Of a stretch of 64,000 bases of DNA, positions 36,212 to 44,146 are shown piece by piece; position 1 is the stretch's first letter, and each line of letters opens with the position of its first letter. The notes beneath the pieces are model-generated. The model had not been told where the DNA came from, did no database searches, and worked only from the letters and a program-made list of their open reading frames with translations. Source of the stretch: Alkalihalophilus marmarensis DSM 21297 (GTDB lineage: Bacteria > Bacillota > Bacilli > Bacillales > Bacillaceae_D); the NCBI RefSeq assembly GCF_000474275.2, contig NZ_ATAE01000034.1, forward strand, positions 19,480-83,479, in the 5' to 3' direction. Both the position numbers and the translations under genes were made by a program.

Positions 36212-38410
36212 ATGGTTGTGATGATCGTGCCGGAGCCAAAAGATCTAGTAAAAGATGAACTCTTTCTCTCGTGGTTTTACCAAACGAGTGATAGTGTGTT
36301 TATTTGCAGAAATACAGATAAAGAGATCCTGCTAGCCGTATACAACCAGCCAGCAGAAAAATGGGTAGACGAATTTTTTATGCATGGTAAGGATGGCTTT
36401 GTATGTAAGGAGAATGAGTTTGAACGCACATGTAAAAATACATTTAAAACTCAAAAGAAGGTGTCTTTTTCGTTTTCTCTTGAAGATAAAGGGATTTTAA
36501 CGGTAAGCTGCAGCCCTGTTTATGTAGAAGAGATGGAAGAATGGATCGTGTTAGTCGTTGGGAAGAATAAGCAGAATTTAATCGGCTCCTATAATGCTTC
36601 CTTGCTTACCTACTTATCGAATACAGAAGATGCGGTATTAGTTCGTGATGTCAACGGTACAATTACGTTTGTGAACATTGCCTTTAGCGACATGTTCGGC
36701 TGGAAGAGTGAAGAAGTGTTAGGGAAAAAAGTATATGAGATTAATATACTTCCTGTCTCTTTAATTGAAGAGTCCTCAAGAATTAACGAAATGTCTTTGA
36801 GGGGCTCGAGTTATTCTCATATTACTACTCAAAGATTAAGAAGAGGCGGGGAATTATTTGATGTCTCAATTACGTATTCGTACGTAACAGATGTAGACGG
36901 GGAAATTGTTGGTTCATTAAGTGTCTTTCGTGATATGTCTGAACAAAAGAAGATTGAATCCCTGCTGCGGGAAAGTGAAGAGAGATACCGAAAGCTAGTC
37001 GACCTTTGTCCTTTGCCGATTTTTGTTCATCAAGAGGGAACGGTTCAATATGTGAATCATGCGGCCCTTACCTTAATGGGGACGGATGATGAATCCAAAT
37101 TAATAGGCAACTCCATCTATTCGTTTGCTAACATGGAGCATCATGCTGAAATAAAAAAACGCTCTACAGAAGTACATCAAGAGCCTGTCCAAGGCATTAG
37201 TGAATACACAATTAAAACGTTAGACCATCAATATAAAATGATTGAGGCAATGGTTACCTCAATCAGCATAAGAGATAACAAGGTGAATCTTGTGCTGCTA
37301 AATGATATAACTGAAAAGAAAAGGCAGGAAGAAGCATTGCGTGAGAGTGAAAAACGCTATCGCTTAATTGCTGATAACTCCTATGACCTTATTTCGATTA
37401 TAGACAGGAATGGGATTGGAAAGTATATCTCTCCATCACATGAGAAGCTGCTTGGCTATAAAGAAAGTGAGCTGATAGGAGATACTGCAACGATGAGAAT
37501 CCACCCTAATGACCGGGAGCATACCTATGAAACCTTTCAAAAGGTTTTGGAAACAAAAGAACAGCAACGAATGGAATACCGTATGTATCGTAAGGATGGA
37601 AGCATCATTTGGATCGAATCTATTTTAAGGATGTTTGATGAAGGAGATCAATCAGATATATTAATCGAAAGCCGTGACATTACCGAGCGGAAAGAAAACG
37701 AAAAAATGATTCGCAGGTTAGACAAACTATCCGTGGTTGGACAGCTTGCAGCAGGAGTTGCACATGAGATACGAAACCCATTAACATCAATAAAAGGCTT
37801 TCTCCAATTATATCAAGAACAAAATCTCGAGAAAAAAGAAGACCACTATTGGGAGATTATTTTCTCTGAATTAAATAGAATTGAAGAGATTATTAATGAG
37901 TTCATGGTTCTCGCTAAACCGCAAGAAGTGGATCGTAAAAGCGTTCCAATTCAAGATCTGCTTTCTCATACCATTGTCTTATTCCAATCTGAGGCCCATT
38001 TAAATAATATTGAAATTGACGTCATCTATGTAGAGACAGAGCAGATGTCCATCTATGCAGTAGAAAATCAGTTAAAACAAGTATTCATCAATTTATTGCG
38101 TAACGCTATAGAAGCCATTAAGCCCCAAATGGGCAAGATACGAATTAAAGTTGAAAGTAGAGATGGAGAAGAGAGTGTTAGATTTAGGTTTATTGATAAT
38201 GGACCAGGTATCCCAAAAGATCGTCTTGCTCATTTAGGAACGCCTTTTTATACAACAAAAGAAAAGGGGATTGGGCTTGGATTAACGATCAGTCAAAAGA
38301 TTATCCACGAGCATAAGGGTGATTTTAGGATTCGCAGCGGACACAAAAGAGGGACGTTGATTGATATTGTTTTGCCGCGCTATAACTTAAGTCACAGACA
38401 GAGCATTTGA
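36212..38410 (+). CDS. Multi-PAS sensor histidine kinase (sporulation-kinase type)
   Basis: 732 aa (or 729 if ATG 36221 is used, which has better spacing from GGAG). No membrane segment is seen, so it is cytoplasmic. An N-terminal ~125-residue region of unclear fold is followed by three PAS modules at about 128-245, 255-375 and 380-500 (e.g. RDVNGTITFVNIAFSDMFGW; ENEKMIRRLDKLSVVGQLAA is the last linker). Then HisKA with phospho-acceptor His in GVAHEIRNPLTSIKGFLQLY and HATPase with NQLKQVFINLLRNAIEA, DNGPGIP and GIGLGLTIS. No response regulator is adjacent. The orphan state and HisKA sequence fit the KinA/KinE group feeding the Spo0F phosphorelay. That is inference. Confidence 0.85.
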   Translation: MVVMIVPEPKDLVKDELFLSWFYQTSDSVFICRNTDKEILLAVYNQPAEKWVDEFFMHGKDGFVCKENEFERTCKNTFKTQKKVSFSFSLEDKGILTVSCSPVYVEEMEEWIVLVVGKNKQNLIGSYNASLLTYLSNTEDAVLVRDVNGTITFVNIAFSDMFGWKSEEVLGKKVYEINILPVSLIEESSRINEMSLRGSSYSHITTQRLRRGGELFDVSITYSYVTDVDGEIVGSLSVFRDMSEQKKIESLLRESEERYRKLVDLCPLPIFVHQEGTVQYVNHAALTLMGTDDESKLIGNSIYSFANMEHHAEIKKRSTEVHQEPVQGISEYTIKTLDHQYKMIEAMVTSISIRDNKVNLVLLNDITEKKRQEEALRESEKRYRLIADNSYDLISIIDRNGIGKYISPSHEKLLGYKESELIGDTATMRIHPNDREHTYETFQKVLETKEQQRMEYRMYRKDGSIIWIESILRMFDEGDQSDILIESRDITERKENEKMIRRLDKLSVVGQLAAGVAHEIRNPLTSIKGFLQLYQEQNLEKKEDHYWEIIFSELNRIEEIINEFMVLAKPQEVDRKSVPIQDLLSHTIVLFQSEAHLNNIEIDVIYVETEQMSIYAVENQLKQVFINLLRNAIEAIKPQMGKIRIKVESRDGEESVRFRFIDNGPGIPKDRLAHLGTPFYTTKEKGIGLGLTISQKIIHEHKGDFRIRSGHKRGTLIDIVLPRYNLSHRQSI

Positions 38411-38474
38411 GAAACATCTCAAATGCCTTTTTCTATGGAATAATTCGACATTTTCTATGTTCTTAGCTTATTGT

Positions 38475-38504
38475 TTGAAAATTTCATATAAAACTATTTA
38501 TATT
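38475..38504 (+). promoter_or_regulatory. Putative promoter and AT-rich palindrome before the subtilisin gene
   Basis: TTGAAA (38475-38480), 18-nt spacer, TATATT (38499-38504). A perfect palindrome TATAAA-ACTA-TTTATA (38487-38502) overlaps it; its half-site geometry (6-4-6) equals that of the PlcR box. Function not shown. Confidence 0.4.
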
Positions 38505-38636
38505 ACTATATTTATTAAATACGTAATAATAGACGTGAATCCTCCTATTATTCTAGTAAATAGGTTGTAATAACTTGTCACAGAAAATACATACTTTTTT
38601 GAATTTTGATAGATTATTCATAGGAGGTGATCGCCT

Positions 38637-39761
38637 ATGAATCTTCAAAAAATACGCTCAGCGTTGAAGGTTAAGCAATCGGCATTGGTCAGCAGTTTAA
38701 CTATTTTGTTTCTAATCATGTTAGTAGGCACGGCTAGTGCAAATGGTGCGAAGCAAGAGTACTTAATTGGTTTCAACTCAGACAAGGCAAAAGGACTTAT
38801 CCAAAATGCAGGTGGAGAAATTCAACATGAATATACAGAGTTTCCAGTTATCTATGCAGAGCTTCCAGAAGCAGCGGTAAGTGGATTGAAAAATAATCCT
38901 CATATTGATTTTATTGAGGAAAACGAAGAAGTTGAGATTGCACAGACTGTTCCTTGGGGGATCCCTTATATTTACTCGGATGTTGTTCATCGTCAAGGTT
39001 ACTTTGGGAACGGAGTAAAAGTAGCAGTACTTGATACAGGAGTGGCTCCTCATCCTGATTTACATATTAGAGGAGGAGTAAGTTTTATCCCTACAGAAAA
39101 CACTTATGTGGATTATAATGGTCACGGTACTCATGTAGCTGGTACTGTAGCTGCCCTAAACAATTCATATGGCGTATTGGGAGTGGCTCCTGGAGCTGAA
39201 CTATATGCTGTTAAAGTTCTTGATCGTAACGGAAGCGGTTCGCATGCATCCATTGCTCAAGGGATAGAATGGGCAATGAATAATGGGATGGATATTGCCA
39301 ACATGAGTTTAGGAAGTCCTTCTGGATCTACAACCCTGCAATTAGCAGCAGACCGCGCTAGAAATGCAGGTGTCTTATTAATTGGGGCAGCTGGAAACTC
39401 AGGACAGCAGGGCGGTTCAAATAACATGGGCTACCCAGCGCGCTATGCATCTGTAATGGCTGTTGGAGCGGTGGACCAAAATGGAAATAGAGCAAACTTT
39501 TCAAGCTATGGATCAGAACTTGAGATTATGGCGCCTGGTGTCAATATTAACAGTACGTATTTAAATAACGGATATCGCAGTTTAAATGGTACGTCGATGG
39601 CATCTCCACATGTAGCTGGGGTAGCTGCATTAGTTAAACAAAAACACCCTCACTTAACGGCGGCACAAATTCGTAATCGTATGAATCAAACAGCGATTCC
39701 GCTTGGTAACAGCACGTATTATGGAAATGGCTTAGTGGATGCTGAGTATGCGGCTCAATAA
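38637..39761 (+). CDS. Secreted subtilisin-family alkaline serine protease
   Basis: 374-aa preproprotein, S8A family. Signal peptide of about 35 residues ending ASA, I9-type propeptide at about 36-101, mature enzyme from Ala102 ([10 protein letters not shown]), which is like high-alkaline subtilisins. Catalytic triad: Asp133 in VAVLDTGVA, His163 in [10 protein letters not shown], Ser320 in [13 protein letters not shown]; oxyanion Asn in [11 protein letters not shown]. Mature length of about 273 residues is typical. It acts outside the cell on peptides. The start follows ATAGGAGGTGATCGCCT. Downstream are a repeat peptide gene and a PlcR-like regulator; proteases are classic targets of such regulators. 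Confidence 0.95.
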   Translation: MNLQKIRSALKVKQSALVSSLTILFLIMLVGTASANGAKQEYLIGFNSDKAKGLIQNAGGEIQHEYTEFPVIYAELPEAAVSGLKNNPHIDFIEENEEVEIAQTVPWGIPYIYSDVVHRQGYFGNGVKVAVLDTGVAPHPDLHIRGGVSFIPTENTYVDYNGHGTHVAGTVAALNNSYGVLGVAPGAELYAVKVLDRNGSGSHASIAQGIEWAMNNGMDIANMSLGSPSGSTTLQLAADRARNAGVLLIGAAGNSGQQGGSNNMGYPARYASVMAVGAVDQNGNRANFSSYGSELEIMAPGVNINSTYLNNGYRSLNGTSMASPHVAGVAALVKQKHPHLTAAQIRNRMNQTAIPLGNSTYYGNGLVDAEYAAQ

Positions 39762-39775
39762 TCCCTAAGGAAGTA

Positions 39776-39805
39776 TTGGATGCAGAGAGAGCTCTCTGCA
39801 TCCAA
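39776..39805 (+). terminator. 30-bp near-perfect palindrome after subtilisin
   Basis: Two perfect 14-bp arms (TTGGATGCAGAGAG and its complement) with AG between. It starts 15 bp after the subtilisin stop. No T run follows, so it may be a mRNA-stabilising or Rho-linked stem rather than a classical terminator. Confidence 0.6.
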
Positions 39806-39961
39806 CTTGCATTATGAGTACATTTATATTTTAAAGAGATATACGAGTTATTCGCTTATTTACGGCTTTAATTAGTAAGATATAGGTTACTGTGAAGAAT
39901 TCAGAAAAGTGGAAAAAGATGTATACTAAACGTAACTTAAAGAGAAGGCAGGGTGAAGAAG

Positions 39962-40147
39962 ATGTCATTAAAACGTTTTGTTTGCGCATTACTAGTAGGA
40001 GCATTTATTTTAGGAGCTGGTGCATTATCCGCCTCAGCCAATGAAGCTGCTTTTGACCTTCCGCATGCAGGTGACCTGCCACATGCTGGAGACTTACCGC
40101 ATGCCGGTGATCTACCACATGCAGGTGACCTTCCACACGCAGGATAA
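39962..40147 (+). CDS. Secreted DLPHAG-repeat peptide precursor, candidate multi-copy PapR-like pheromone
   Basis: 61 aa from ATG 39962 (GTG 39953 is an in-frame alternative; CAGGGTGAAGAAG favours ATG). A basic start and hydrophobic core (KRFVCALLVGAFILGAGAL) lead to a signal peptidase-like site after SASA. The remaining part is NEAAF followed by five perfect copies of DLPHAG, ending exactly at the stop. The copies (18 nt each, 40055-40144) differ only at synonymous third or Leu first positions, so selection keeps the peptide. Known biology: PapR heptapeptides (ADLPFEF, SDLPFEH) lie at the end of a short secreted precursor and activate PlcR. Here FDLPHAG/GDLPHAG has the same xDLP core and C-terminal placement, and a PlcR-family gene is convergent 38 bp away. 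A pheromone role is inference; a His/Asp metal-binding peptide is an alternative. Confidence 0.7.
   Translation: MSLKRFVCALLVGAFILGAGALSASANEAAFDLPHAGDLPHAGDLPHAGDLPHAGDLPHAG
40055..40144 (+). repeat. Five tandem 18-bp repeats encoding DLPHAG
   Basis: In-frame units at 40055, 40073, 40091, 40109 and 40127, all translating to DLPHAG. Codon differences: Leu CTT/CTG/TTA/CTA/CTT, Pro CCG/CCA, Gly GGT/GGA, Ala GCA/GCT/GCC, Asp GAC/GAT, His CAT/CAC. No amino-acid change occurs. Confidence 0.98.
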
Positions 40148-40167
40148 TAACATACAAAATAAACATT

Positions 40168-40208
40168 AAAAAAGAAGCGATAGGGTTATCCTATTGCTTC
40201 TTTTTTTT
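40168..40208. terminator. Bidirectional terminator between the repeat peptide and PlcR-like genes
   Basis: AAAAAAGAAGCGATAGG and CCTATTGCTTCTTTTTT pair (one mismatch) over a TTAT-type loop. The right arm is the last codons of the convergent regulator, so the two mRNAs share 3' sequence. Confidence 0.8.
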
Positions 40209-41058
40209 GTTTCTCTGCAATTTCAGCCAATCGCTTTTTTCCCTCAATGTTAAATAAATGAATGGCATCGTTGATATGTTTTTCACCTTGTTTATATTGG
40301 TTTGTTAATAAGAGGCAGTAACCTTTTTGGTACAAGCACTCTCCGAGTAAGTAGAGCAGCTCATTCTCAATACAGAGCTGAATCCCTTTTTCACTCAGTT
40401 CAATCGATTTAGCGAAGTCACCAAGGCTTTTTACTGCTTTGGCATAATTATAATATACTCTAACTTTTATTCTTGGGTTTAATTGCGGAATGGTTGAAGT
40501 ACCATGGATCGCTCTCTCATATATTTCGACCGATGTTTCTGGCTTGCCGCTTAAATCATAGACAATGCCGATCGCATTTAAAATTTGAATTTCTTCCTGA
40601 GAATAGCCGTCTTTTCCTTTATAGGTTAAATTAAGTGCGTTAAAAAGCATTTTAAGGGCTTCTTCATAATTCGTACTAATATAGGCCAGTGAGAGTCCTT
40701 TATGCCAAAGGATAAATTGTTTTAAATCTACACTTTCAAATAGAGGATTTTTCTCTTCTGCCAAAATCAGTTCATATACCTCTTTATAATTTCGGTTGAC
40801 AGTTTGTTTTCTTACATCTTGAATAAAGTCTTGAATGTAGTCGTACCGGGGGTTTGATGCTTCATGAAAGAAGTGAGTCATATCTACTCCAAGGCGCCTG
40901 GATATCTCAAACAAGGTGGTTGAAAGCGGGATGAATTTTCCAGCTTCGATATTACTGATCTGTGCTTGGGTACAAATACCTTCTGCTAGATCATTTTGAG
41001 TAAGGCCCTTTAGGGTGCGATAAAACTTTATATTTTTTCCAATTGTATGTATATCCAT
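40186..41058 (-). CDS. PlcR-family (RNPP) transcriptional regulator, HTH plus TPR
   Basis: 290 aa from ATG 41058, preceded on its strand by AAAGGGTGAGAAT; an upstream in-frame start would add 32 unlikely residues. PlcR itself is about 285 aa. Residues 5-60 are a Xre-type helix-turn-helix (LKGLTQNDLAEGICTQAQIS, then NIEAGKFIPLSTTLFEISRR). Residues 70-285 are TPR-like helix pairs. The segment VRVYYNYAKAVKSLGDFAKS resembles, from memory, the PlcR stretch with the peptide-contacting Asn (VRYNHAKAL). RNPP proteins bind re-imported signal peptides and activate exoprotease genes. The neighbouring repeat peptide and subtilisin are the natural ligand precursor and target. In classical systems the peptide gene follows the receptor on the same strand; here it is convergent. 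Confidence 0.82.
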   Translation of the reverse strand: MDIHTIGKNIKFYRTLKGLTQNDLAEGICTQAQISNIEAGKFIPLSTTLFEISRRLGVDMTHFFHEASNPRYDYIQDFIQDVRKQTVNRNYKEVYELILAEEKNPLFESVDLKQFILWHKGLSLAYISTNYEEALKMLFNALNLTYKGKDGYSQEEIQILNAIGIVYDLSGKPETSVEIYERAIHGTSTIPQLNPRIKVRVYYNYAKAVKSLGDFAKSIELSEKGIQLCIENELLYLLGECLYQKGYCLLLTNQYKQGEKHINDAIHLFNIEGKKRLAEIAEKQKKEAIG

Positions 41059-41237
41059 ATTCTCACCCTTTTTCTTTTGATAGATGACATTAGCTCTTCG
41101 ACAATCGAAATACTTCCTTATTATAAGAATATCAGTTTCTCGCCTTTTCGTCATGTGCCGATAGGACGGGGGTCATTCCTACTTACAAAAAATCCATCCG
41201 TATGCAGGGGTTTTTAGTAAAAGAAAAATCTAAAAAT

Positions 41238-41276
41238 TTACAGTATAAAGTCTTAGGATTATAATACTATTTATAG
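41238..41276 (+). promoter_or_regulatory. Sigma-A promoter before the TetR gene with AT-rich palindromic overlap
   Basis: TTTACA (41238-41243), 17-nt spacer, TATAAT (41261-41266). TATAATACTATTTATA at 41261-41276 differs by one base from the palindrome before the subtilisin gene (38487). Confidence 0.6.
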
Positions 41277-41358
41277 GGTATTATTAGTAAAAAAGTTAAT
41301 AATGTTATAGTTCTTTTTTGTGAGTTTAAATAGTGACGAATAAAGGGTGAGGAATAGG

Positions 41359-41949
41359 ATGGCGAGGAAAAAAATAATAGATCTTCAAGAGTTAATGAAA
41401 GTAACAGAGGAACTGCTGTTAGAAATAGGGTATGATCGATTGAACTTTCGGCTGATATCAGGTCGATTAGGAGTAGGAAGAAGTACAATCTATGAATATT
41501 TTTCGAATAAAGAAGATTTAGTATGTGAGTATATGTTAAGAGTAATGAATTTAATCACTCAAAGAATGGAGCAGATCTCAAGCGAATTAACTGCAGAAGA
41601 ACAATTAAAAAAGGTTATAGCTATTTTGATGGATTATGCACAGATCCACTTAATTTTAGAATTAACAGGGGAGTTACAGACCGCGTTTCAAGATGATGAT
41701 GAGAGATTGCTGAAAATAATGAGGGAAAAAGAAACGCTGCTTGATGGAATCAATAAGTACGTTCTTATCGCTGAGCAAGCTTGTGATCTCAGGGAGGATA
41801 TTCCATCTAGTGTCAAAACAAGCTATATCTTTCAATTGATCACTCTTCAAAGAACACATTTACATATTTCTGATAAAAAGGAAGACATTGATTTATCAGA
41901 GTGGGTATCATTAATGTTCTCATTGTTTATGCAAGGCTTAAAGAAATAA
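41359..41949 (+). CDS. TetR-family transcriptional regulator
   Basis: 196 aa from ATG 41359 behind AGGGTGAGGAATAGG. The N-terminal helix-turn-helix is visible (LNFRLISGRLGVGRSTIYEY then FSNKEDLVCEYML). The C-terminal ~140 residues are helical and would bind an unknown effector. It is divergent from the PlcR-like gene with 300 bp between them. No target gene is adjacent on the same strand; it may regulate itself or the PlcR-like gene. Confidence 0.83.
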   Translation: MARKKIIDLQELMKVTEELLLEIGYDRLNFRLISGRLGVGRSTIYEYFSNKEDLVCEYMLRVMNLITQRMEQISSELTAEEQLKKVIAILMDYAQIHLILELTGELQTAFQDDDERLLKIMREKETLLDGINKYVLIAEQACDLREDIPSSVKTSYIFQLITLQRTHLHISDKKEDIDLSEWVSLMFSLFMQGLKK

Positions 41950-42052
41950 AAGAAGAGAAAAAATGAGGTCCTAGAACGGACGTTATTTTTTCTTTAATGA
42001 AATCGACTAAAGAGTCGGATTTGAAATAGGAAAGCAATCTTATATTGCTTCC

Positions 42053-42361
42053 CTACATCCATTTTTCTCCCCAAGTTTGAATAGAGTGAATAACTGGTTC
42101 TAGATCTAATCCTTTTTCAGTTAACTCATACTCAATCCTAACTGGTGTCTCTGGGTAAACATTTCTCGAAATAATCTCGAGCTGTTCTAGCTCTTTCATC
42201 CGCTCTGTTAAGATTCGATCACTCATATATGGTATTTGTTTTTTGATTTCTTTAAAACGTTTAGGACCATCAAGCAGCACTCGTATAATTAAGCCAGTCC
42301 ACTTTTTTCCTAATAATTCTGCTGCATGCTCGTATTTAGGACACATTTTACTATAATCCAT
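42053..42361 (-). CDS. HxlR-family (DUF24) redox/electrophile-sensing regulator
   Basis: 102 aa from ATG 42361 behind TTGAGGTGAACATT. Winged helix: LLGKKWTGLIIRVLLDGPKR, FKEIKKQIPYMSDRILTERM, and the wing IEYELTEKGLDLEPV. An N-terminal cysteine in MCPKYEHAAEL corresponds to the thiol that senses quinones or disulfide stress in YodB, CatR and HypR. It is divergent from a WrbA-type quinone reductase, an arrangement common for this family, so it probably represses that gene until oxidised. Confidence 0.85.
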   Translation of the reverse strand: MDYSKMCPKYEHAAELLGKKWTGLIIRVLLDGPKRFKEIKKQIPYMSDRILTERMKELEQLEIISRNVYPETPVRIEYELTEKGLDLEPVIHSIQTWGEKWM

Positions 42362-42404
42362 AATGTTCACCTCAAGAACGTTGACCTCAATAATAGGTTT
42401 AGTT

Positions 42405-42504
42405 TACCACAAACAAGTGGTATAGATAAGAAACCAAGGGTAATTAATTGACAATTAAAAATGATTAAAATAATATAAAATGTATAGTAACTTTAAAAAA
42501 GTTA
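42405..42504. promoter_or_regulatory. Divergent promoter region of the HxlR and WrbA genes with two inverted repeats
   Basis: TACCAC-AAACAA-GTGGTA (42405-42422) lies near the regulator, and TAACTTT-AAA-AAAGTTA (42488-42504) just after the rightward promoter TTGACA (42448-42453)-N17-TAATAT (42471-42476). Both are candidate HxlR operators; the second is placed to block wrbA transcription. Confidence 0.5.
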
Positions 42505-42525
42505 GTTAATAAGGAGTGTTCAATA

Positions 42526-43146
42526 ATGGCGAAGATTCTTGTACCATACTACAGTGCATATGGACATATTTATGAAATGGCTAAAGCAGTAGCAAAAGGA
42601 GCAGAAGAAGTAGAAGGCACAGAAGTGAAGCTTGTAAAAATACCTGAATTTGATGCGGTTAAGGAGGCTATGTCTAGTCAGGACGCCTACGTATCAGCTC
42701 AAGAAGAACAAGGTCAAGTAGCAGAAGCAACGCATGATGATCTTAAATGGGCTGATGGTATTGCTTGGGGCGTACCAACAAGGTATGGCTCGATGCCAGC
42801 TCAAATGAAACAATTTCTTGATTCAGCCGGCGGTCTGTGGGCTAACGGGGAATTAGAGGGCAAAGCAACATCGATCTTTACGAGTACCGGTTCTGTACAT
42901 GGCGGACAAGAGACTACGGTAATTACGTCCCTTATTCCTATGCTTCATTTCGGAATGATTTTTGTAGGCCTTCCATATGGTGAGAATCCCGAGCAGCTAA
43001 CAACTGATGGTATTGGCGGAAGTCCTTATGGGGCATCTACTATCTCAGGACCGGATGGATCTGCCTCGCCGGACGAGAGAGATTTTACAATGGCTAAGCG
43101 CTTAGGTGCAAGGTTAGCTAAAGTTGCACATAAATTGAATCAATAA
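42526..43146 (+). CDS. wrbA: NAD(P)H:quinone oxidoreductase, WrbA type
   Basis: 206-aa flavodoxin-like protein. FMN-binding N-terminus ILVPYYSAYGHIYEMAKAVA, then GIAWGVPTRYGSMPAQMKQF and FTSTGSVHGGQETTV, and the late GASTISGPDGSASPDERD. It reduces quinones by two electrons and so prevents semiquinone stress. The start follows AAGGAGTGTTCAATA. It is divergent from an HxlR sensor that likely controls it. Confidence 0.92.
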   Translation: MAKILVPYYSAYGHIYEMAKAVAKGAEEVEGTEVKLVKIPEFDAVKEAMSSQDAYVSAQEEQGQVAEATHDDLKWADGIAWGVPTRYGSMPAQMKQFLDSAGGLWANGELEGKATSIFTSTGSVHGGQETTVITSLIPMLHFGMIFVGLPYGENPEQLTTDGIGGSPYGASTISGPDGSASPDERDFTMAKRLGARLAKVAHKLNQ

Positions 43147-43157
43147 AAATATTGTCT

Positions 43158-43196
43158 AAAGCATCCTAGTATCTATTCCTAGGGTGCTTTATTTTA
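43158..43196 (+). terminator. Terminator after wrbA
   Basis: AAAGCATCCTAG and CCTAGGGTGCTTT pair (G-T allowed) followed by ATTTTAT. Confidence 0.7.
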
Positions 43197-43288
43197 TAAA
43201 TTAGTGCCACTTTGTGATATCCGCTCGTATAATAAAAGACTCCATTTATTTTGCAGAGTGTTTGATAGTAAGTGAGAGGGGGAGGCTT

Positions 43289-43705
43289 ATGTTCAAACAA
43301 ATTGTAGTAGCAGCTGATGGTTCTTGGCACTCTATGAAAGCAATTGAAAAGACAATTGAACTTGCTACAGGGAGAGATACGAAGGTATTTGTTGTTTATG
43401 CAGTCGATAGCTCGACTTCTAAAGCAGACGTACTGCATAATTGGGATACACTTGGCATATCCGAAAAGCGCAAGGAGAGGTTAACTGCGATTTGTGAAAT
43501 TGCCAAAAAAGAAAAGATTAATTATGAAATAAAGATCCTTAGAGGTGAGCCTGTTCAAGTAATTATAGGCTTCGCTAGAACAACCAACGCAGATTTAATT
43601 GTTATTGGATGCAGAGGACTAAATCCGCTTCAGCAAATGGTTCTTGGCAGTGTCAGTCACAAGGTAATGAAAAAAGCCTCCTGCCCAGTGCTGATTATGA
43701 AATAA
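43289..43705 (+). CDS. Universal stress protein UspA family
   Basis: 138 aa from ATG 43289 behind GTGAGAGGGGGAGGCTT; upstream in-frame sequence is not credible coding. Starts KQIVVAADGSWHSMKAIEKT and ends with the ATP-binding motif GCRGLNPLQQMVLGSVSHKV followed by SCPVLIMK. Soluble; probably binds ATP. Monocistronic with a terminator at 43711. A stress role is general family knowledge. Confidence 0.9.
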   Translation: MFKQIVVAADGSWHSMKAIEKTIELATGRDTKVFVVYAVDSSTSKADVLHNWDTLGISEKRKERLTAICEIAKKEKINYEIKILRGEPVQVIIGFARTTNADLIVIGCRGLNPLQQMVLGSVSHKVMKKASCPVLIMK

Positions 43706-43710
43706 ACTTC

Positions 43711-43736
43711 AACCTTGTTATTCAGCAAGGTTTTTT
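43711..43736 (+). terminator. Terminator after the UspA gene
   Basis: AACCTTG-TTATTCAG-CAAGGTT then T run. Confidence 0.75.
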
Positions 43737-43861
43737 CTTGTTAAAAAGGGCTTTATAATCATATTAAAAAAATTGAAAGAAATGATTGACCATTTCGAAT
43801 CTTCTGTTATATAATAATAAAAAATAAATGAAGATGTATTAATACAGAAAGGGTGATTAAT

Positions 43862-44002
43862 ATGAGCAGACAAGAACGCGAAAATATGATTCAGTTTCTA
43901 ACAAAGGTAGAGGGGATGACTGAGCGTAAATTAATGGTGATGACGGATGCGGACATTGAACATATCTACACAAGAGCATACACGATGCAGGAACGTATAT
44001 AA
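43862..44002 (+). CDS. Very small protein (46 aa), BH0509-like
   Basis: ATG 43862 follows AGAAAGGGTGATTAAT, and a promoter TTGACC plus TATAAT-like TATATAATA is upstream (43786-43818). The product begins MSRQERENMIQFLTKVEGMT and continues with KLMVMTDADIEHIYTRAY. It is soluble and charged. It resembles a short Bacillaceae family that I recall as BH0509; role unknown. A terminator with arms AGCCCTTTAAATC and GATTTGAAGGGCT follows at 44010-44046. Confidence 0.7.
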   Translation: MSRQERENMIQFLTKVEGMTERKLMVMTDADIEHIYTRAYTMQERI

Positions 44003-44009
44003 GGAAAAT

Positions 44010-44052
44010 AAAGCCCTTTAAATCTTCGTATGAGGATTTGAAGGGCTGTTTT
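44010..44052 (+). terminator. Terminator after the 46-aa gene
   Basis: AAGCCCTTTAAATC pairs with GATTTGAAGGGCT, then TTTTATTT. Confidence 0.8.
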
Positions 44053-44146
44053 ATTTGATGTGGGTTCATTGTTCAAAAAAAATTCAGTAACAAACTAGTC
44101 TAAATAAGGTATACTACGAAAAGAATAAGTATGAAGGGTGACCATC

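Noticed and set aside
38433..38448. TATGGAATAATTCGAC as a PlcR box near the end of the kinase gene
   Set aside because: Only 7 of 10 conserved box positions match and the right half is lost; it lies far from the subtilisin start.
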